From JACVRW01 sp963757815 (GTDB lineage: Bacteria > Actinomycetota > Thermoleophilia > Solirubrobacterales > Thermoleophilaceae): 64,000 nt of DNA. Shown one piece after another: positions 61,943 through 64,000 of the stretch; the stretch's first letter is position 1; the number at the start of each line of letters is the position of its first letter. The notes beneath the pieces were generated by a model. The model ran no database searches. It saw only the letters and a list, made by a program, of their open reading frames with translations, and was not told the DNA's origin. A program made the translations under genes and the position numbers. The stretch is taken from contig CAVWSN010000033.1 of NCBI GenBank assembly GCA_963757815.1, positions 98,512-162,511 on the forward strand. Reading direction: 5' to 3'.

Positions 61943-64000
61943 CTAACCGGTGACGCCGCCCAGGAGTGGTCCCGTCACGCGCTCGATCGTGATGCTCGCG
62001 GCGGCGCGGGCGGTGGCGGCGTTGGTGGCGGTCGCGCTGGAGCGGTTGGTGACGCGGCCCGAGCGGTCGGCTCGGACGCCGGCGGTGTCGGTGCCGCGCT
62101 GGCCACGCCGGCCGTGCTGGTGACGCGGCCGGCACGGACGCGTATGGCCAGGGTGCGGCCGGCGCGGGCCGCGAGCCGGCCCGGCGTCCAGCAGGCAGCG
62201 CGGCCGCGGATCGGTCGCGGGCTGCGGCCACGATCGCGAGCTCCCGGGGCGGCCGGGCGCAGACGCGCACCCCGAACGCGGTGTGTGCGCCCCGGTTGCG
62301 GACGGTCAGGAAGAAGGTGACGCTCTCCCCCGGCCGCACCGTCCTGCGCGCGGCCCGCAGGCTGAGCGACAGCGACGTCCGCGCGGCGGTGACGCTGACG
62401 CCGGCCGGAGCAGCCGTCGCGCCCGCGGCATTCGCGGCGATCACCGCCGCGGTGTTGGTCAGGCGCCCAGGGTCGAGCGCACGGGCGCGGACGATGATGA
62501 CGATCCGTCCGCCGGCCGGGATGACGTCGATCCGGCACGCCAGCGGCGAGCGCGAGCACGTCCCCGCGGTCGTGGTTACCGACAGCAGCGTGACACGATC
62601 GCTGAACGTATCGCTGACGAGGACCTGCTGGGCGGCTCCGGCGCCGCGGTTGGTGATGGTGATCGTGTAGGTCGAGCTGGGTCGCGGTATCGGCGCGGGC
62701 GCGGTCGACGGTCTTGGTGATGGCGAACTCCGCCGATCCGGCCGGCTGCCGCTGCGGCTGCGTCTCGGGTCCGAGCGGCGGCGGGGGAAGCGAGTCAGGG
62801 CGTTGCTGATCGGCGTCGAGACCGACGCCTCGTTGTCCTGCGGGCGGGGATCGAGGATCCCGCCGTCGACCGTCGCGGAGTTGGCGAGTGTGCTCCCGCC
62901 TGCGCCGGACGGGATCTCGACGACGACGAGCACCTGCGCGGTCACGCCGGACGCGAGCGCGCCGAGCGCGCATGTCACACGCGCGCCGGCGATCGTGCAC
63001 GTGCCCTGGCTAGGCGCGGCCGAGCGCACTTCGACGCCGGTCGGCAGCCGGTCCTCGACGGTCGTCGTCGGAGCGGTGCTCGGCCCCTCGTTGAAGACCG
63101 ACAGCGTGTAGGTCAGCGTCCCGCCGGCGACGGCGGTCGGGCCGGCGGCCGACTTGGAGGAGCTGGAGGTCGGCTTGCGCCAGGACGTCGACGGTCGTGA
63201 CGTCGGAGTTGTCGGCGAGGTTCGGATCGGGCTGGTCACCGCCCACGGTCCCGGCGTTGGGGACGGTCTCACCGGCCAAGGCGCGGCGCGGCCGCAGGGT
63301 GACCGTGACCTCGGTGCTCGCGTCATCGGCGAGGTCGCCGACGGCGCAGGTCACCGTCTCGGGCGGTCCGGCGTCATAGATGCAGCCCGGTGAGGCGCTG
63401 ATGAAGCGCATCCCGGTCGGCACCGAATCGGTCACGACCACGCCCGTGGCTCGTCGGGGGGCCGTTGGTCGCGGTGAGCGTGTACGTCACGTCCTGATCG
63501 ACCCGCAGCGTCGTGTCGGCGGCTGCGCTTGACGATCCGCAGGTCGGCGCGGGGCGCGACCGGCAATGCCGCGAAGTCGACGTTGTTGGCCGGTTCGGCG
63601 TCCTGTGTGGTGCTGGACGCGGTCGCGCGGTTCTGGACCGTCGTGCCCGCGGCGGCGTTCGTGGGGCGCGCCACGAACGTTAGCGTCCGGGTGTTTACCG
63701 ACGGCGAGCGGTCCGCTGGTACAGGTGAGCTGCCGTGTGCCGGCGGCGTAGCTGCAGCCGTCCTGCGCCGACACGAAGTCCAGGCCGCTCGGCAACGGGT
63801 CGATGACGGTCAGGTTCGCAGTGGCGCTCGGCCCGTTGTTGGTGACGGCCAGTGAGAACGTGACGTCATCGCCGACCGACGCGGTGGTCGGCGAGACGGT
63901 CTTGTGCAGCTCCAGGTCGGCTGCGGTCCCGACCGAGAGGCGGTCGGTCGAGGTGTCGTTGGAAGCGACCGGGTCCGGTTGGTTGGCGTTCTTGGTCGCG
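61943..64000 (-). CDS. Large surface protein with tandem DUF11 repeats, incomplete and frameshifted
   Basis: The gene enters from beyond the window and ends at TAG 61943-61945 (..TIERVTGPLLGGVTG). Successive modules show the DUF11 pattern: PLPSGLDFVSAQDGCSYAAG, VPTGMRFISASPGCIYDAGP, RLPTGVEVRSAAPSQGTCTI and VSDTFSDRVTLLSVTTTAG, each followed by a strand ending in CxxG..L..G. At least four repeats of about 110-120 aa are visible, in several frames. Such proteins are surface-exposed adhesin- or stalk-like chains. No sorting motif is seen at this end. Confidence 0.72.

Noticed and set aside
1..64000. CRISPR array
   Set aside because: No series of regularly spaced identical repeats was seen on reading the window.

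Overview
The window is GC-rich throughout, uses many GTG starts, and packs genes into GTGA/ATGA-overlapping operons. Gene content points to a soil-type actinobacterium: a group 1h (older name group 5 or 'actinobacterial') [NiFe]-hydrogenase, DUF4389, DUF2254, DUF190 and DUF11 proteins, and secreted glycan-active proteins. Thermoleophilia/Solirubrobacterales is my best guess at lineage; that is inference, because no rRNA or core marker set is present.

Region 1 (1-5.6 kb) is a nitrogen/amine catabolism cluster: an amino acid permease, a glutamine-synthetase-like ligase, a gamma-glutamyl-GABA-hydrolase-like amidotransferase on the opposite strand, an aldehyde dehydrogenase, a short-chain dehydrogenase and a second amidotransferase. 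The set resembles a gamma-glutamyl (Puu-type) polyamine route. Region 2 (5.6-15.6 kb) holds envelope and housekeeping genes: a membrane protein, YqgE/AlgH, an MBOAT acyltransferase with an SGNH partner, a secreted glycosidase-like protein, a secreted protein built from three copies of an unnamed repeat, a beta-propeller, a thioesterase, YbjQ and an adenine deaminase.

Region 3 (15.6-32.5 kb) is the centrepiece: a hydrogenase locus with divergent transcription from about 17.5-17.6 kb. Leftward: a Crp/Fnr-like regulator translationally coupled to a complete [NiFe]-hydrogenase small subunit. Rightward: hypC, a second HypC-like protein, hypD, hypE, a second small subunit, the large subunit, a NifU/Rieske-like Fe-S protein, three proteins of unknown function, a maturation protease, hypA, hypB, a double-SIS-domain protein, hypF and a Ni/Co transporter. 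Between the two arms lie two GTAA-N6-TTAC dyads exactly 25 bp apart, probable operators for the regulator. The cluster should make, mature and supply nickel to a cytosolic-facing H2-uptake enzyme. It has two small subunits but only one large subunit.

Region 4 (32.5-39 kb) is ordinary: typA, HAD dehalogenase, SnoaL-like, DUF4389, DHFR-like and a LuxR/TPR regulator. Region 5 (39-64 kb) is patchy. It contains a GMC oxidoreductase, a tandem HD-GYP/LuxR protein, a flavin monooxygenase, a fluoride-export cluster (two crcB plus a triple-DUF190 protein), a urea-transporter/formamidase/FmdB cluster, a lytic-transglycosylase module of conjugation type, a stretch of gene fragments and tRNA-like ends (55.8-58.0 kb), a GH16-like protein, isocitrate lyase and a large DUF11 repeat protein running off the end.

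Single-base frameshifts break at least fourteen otherwise well-conserved genes. They are sparse on the left (all insertions) and dense, of both signs, to the right of 41 kb. Sequence error is the simplest explanation for most of them, but some genes on the right are also truncated, which base-calling error does not explain.
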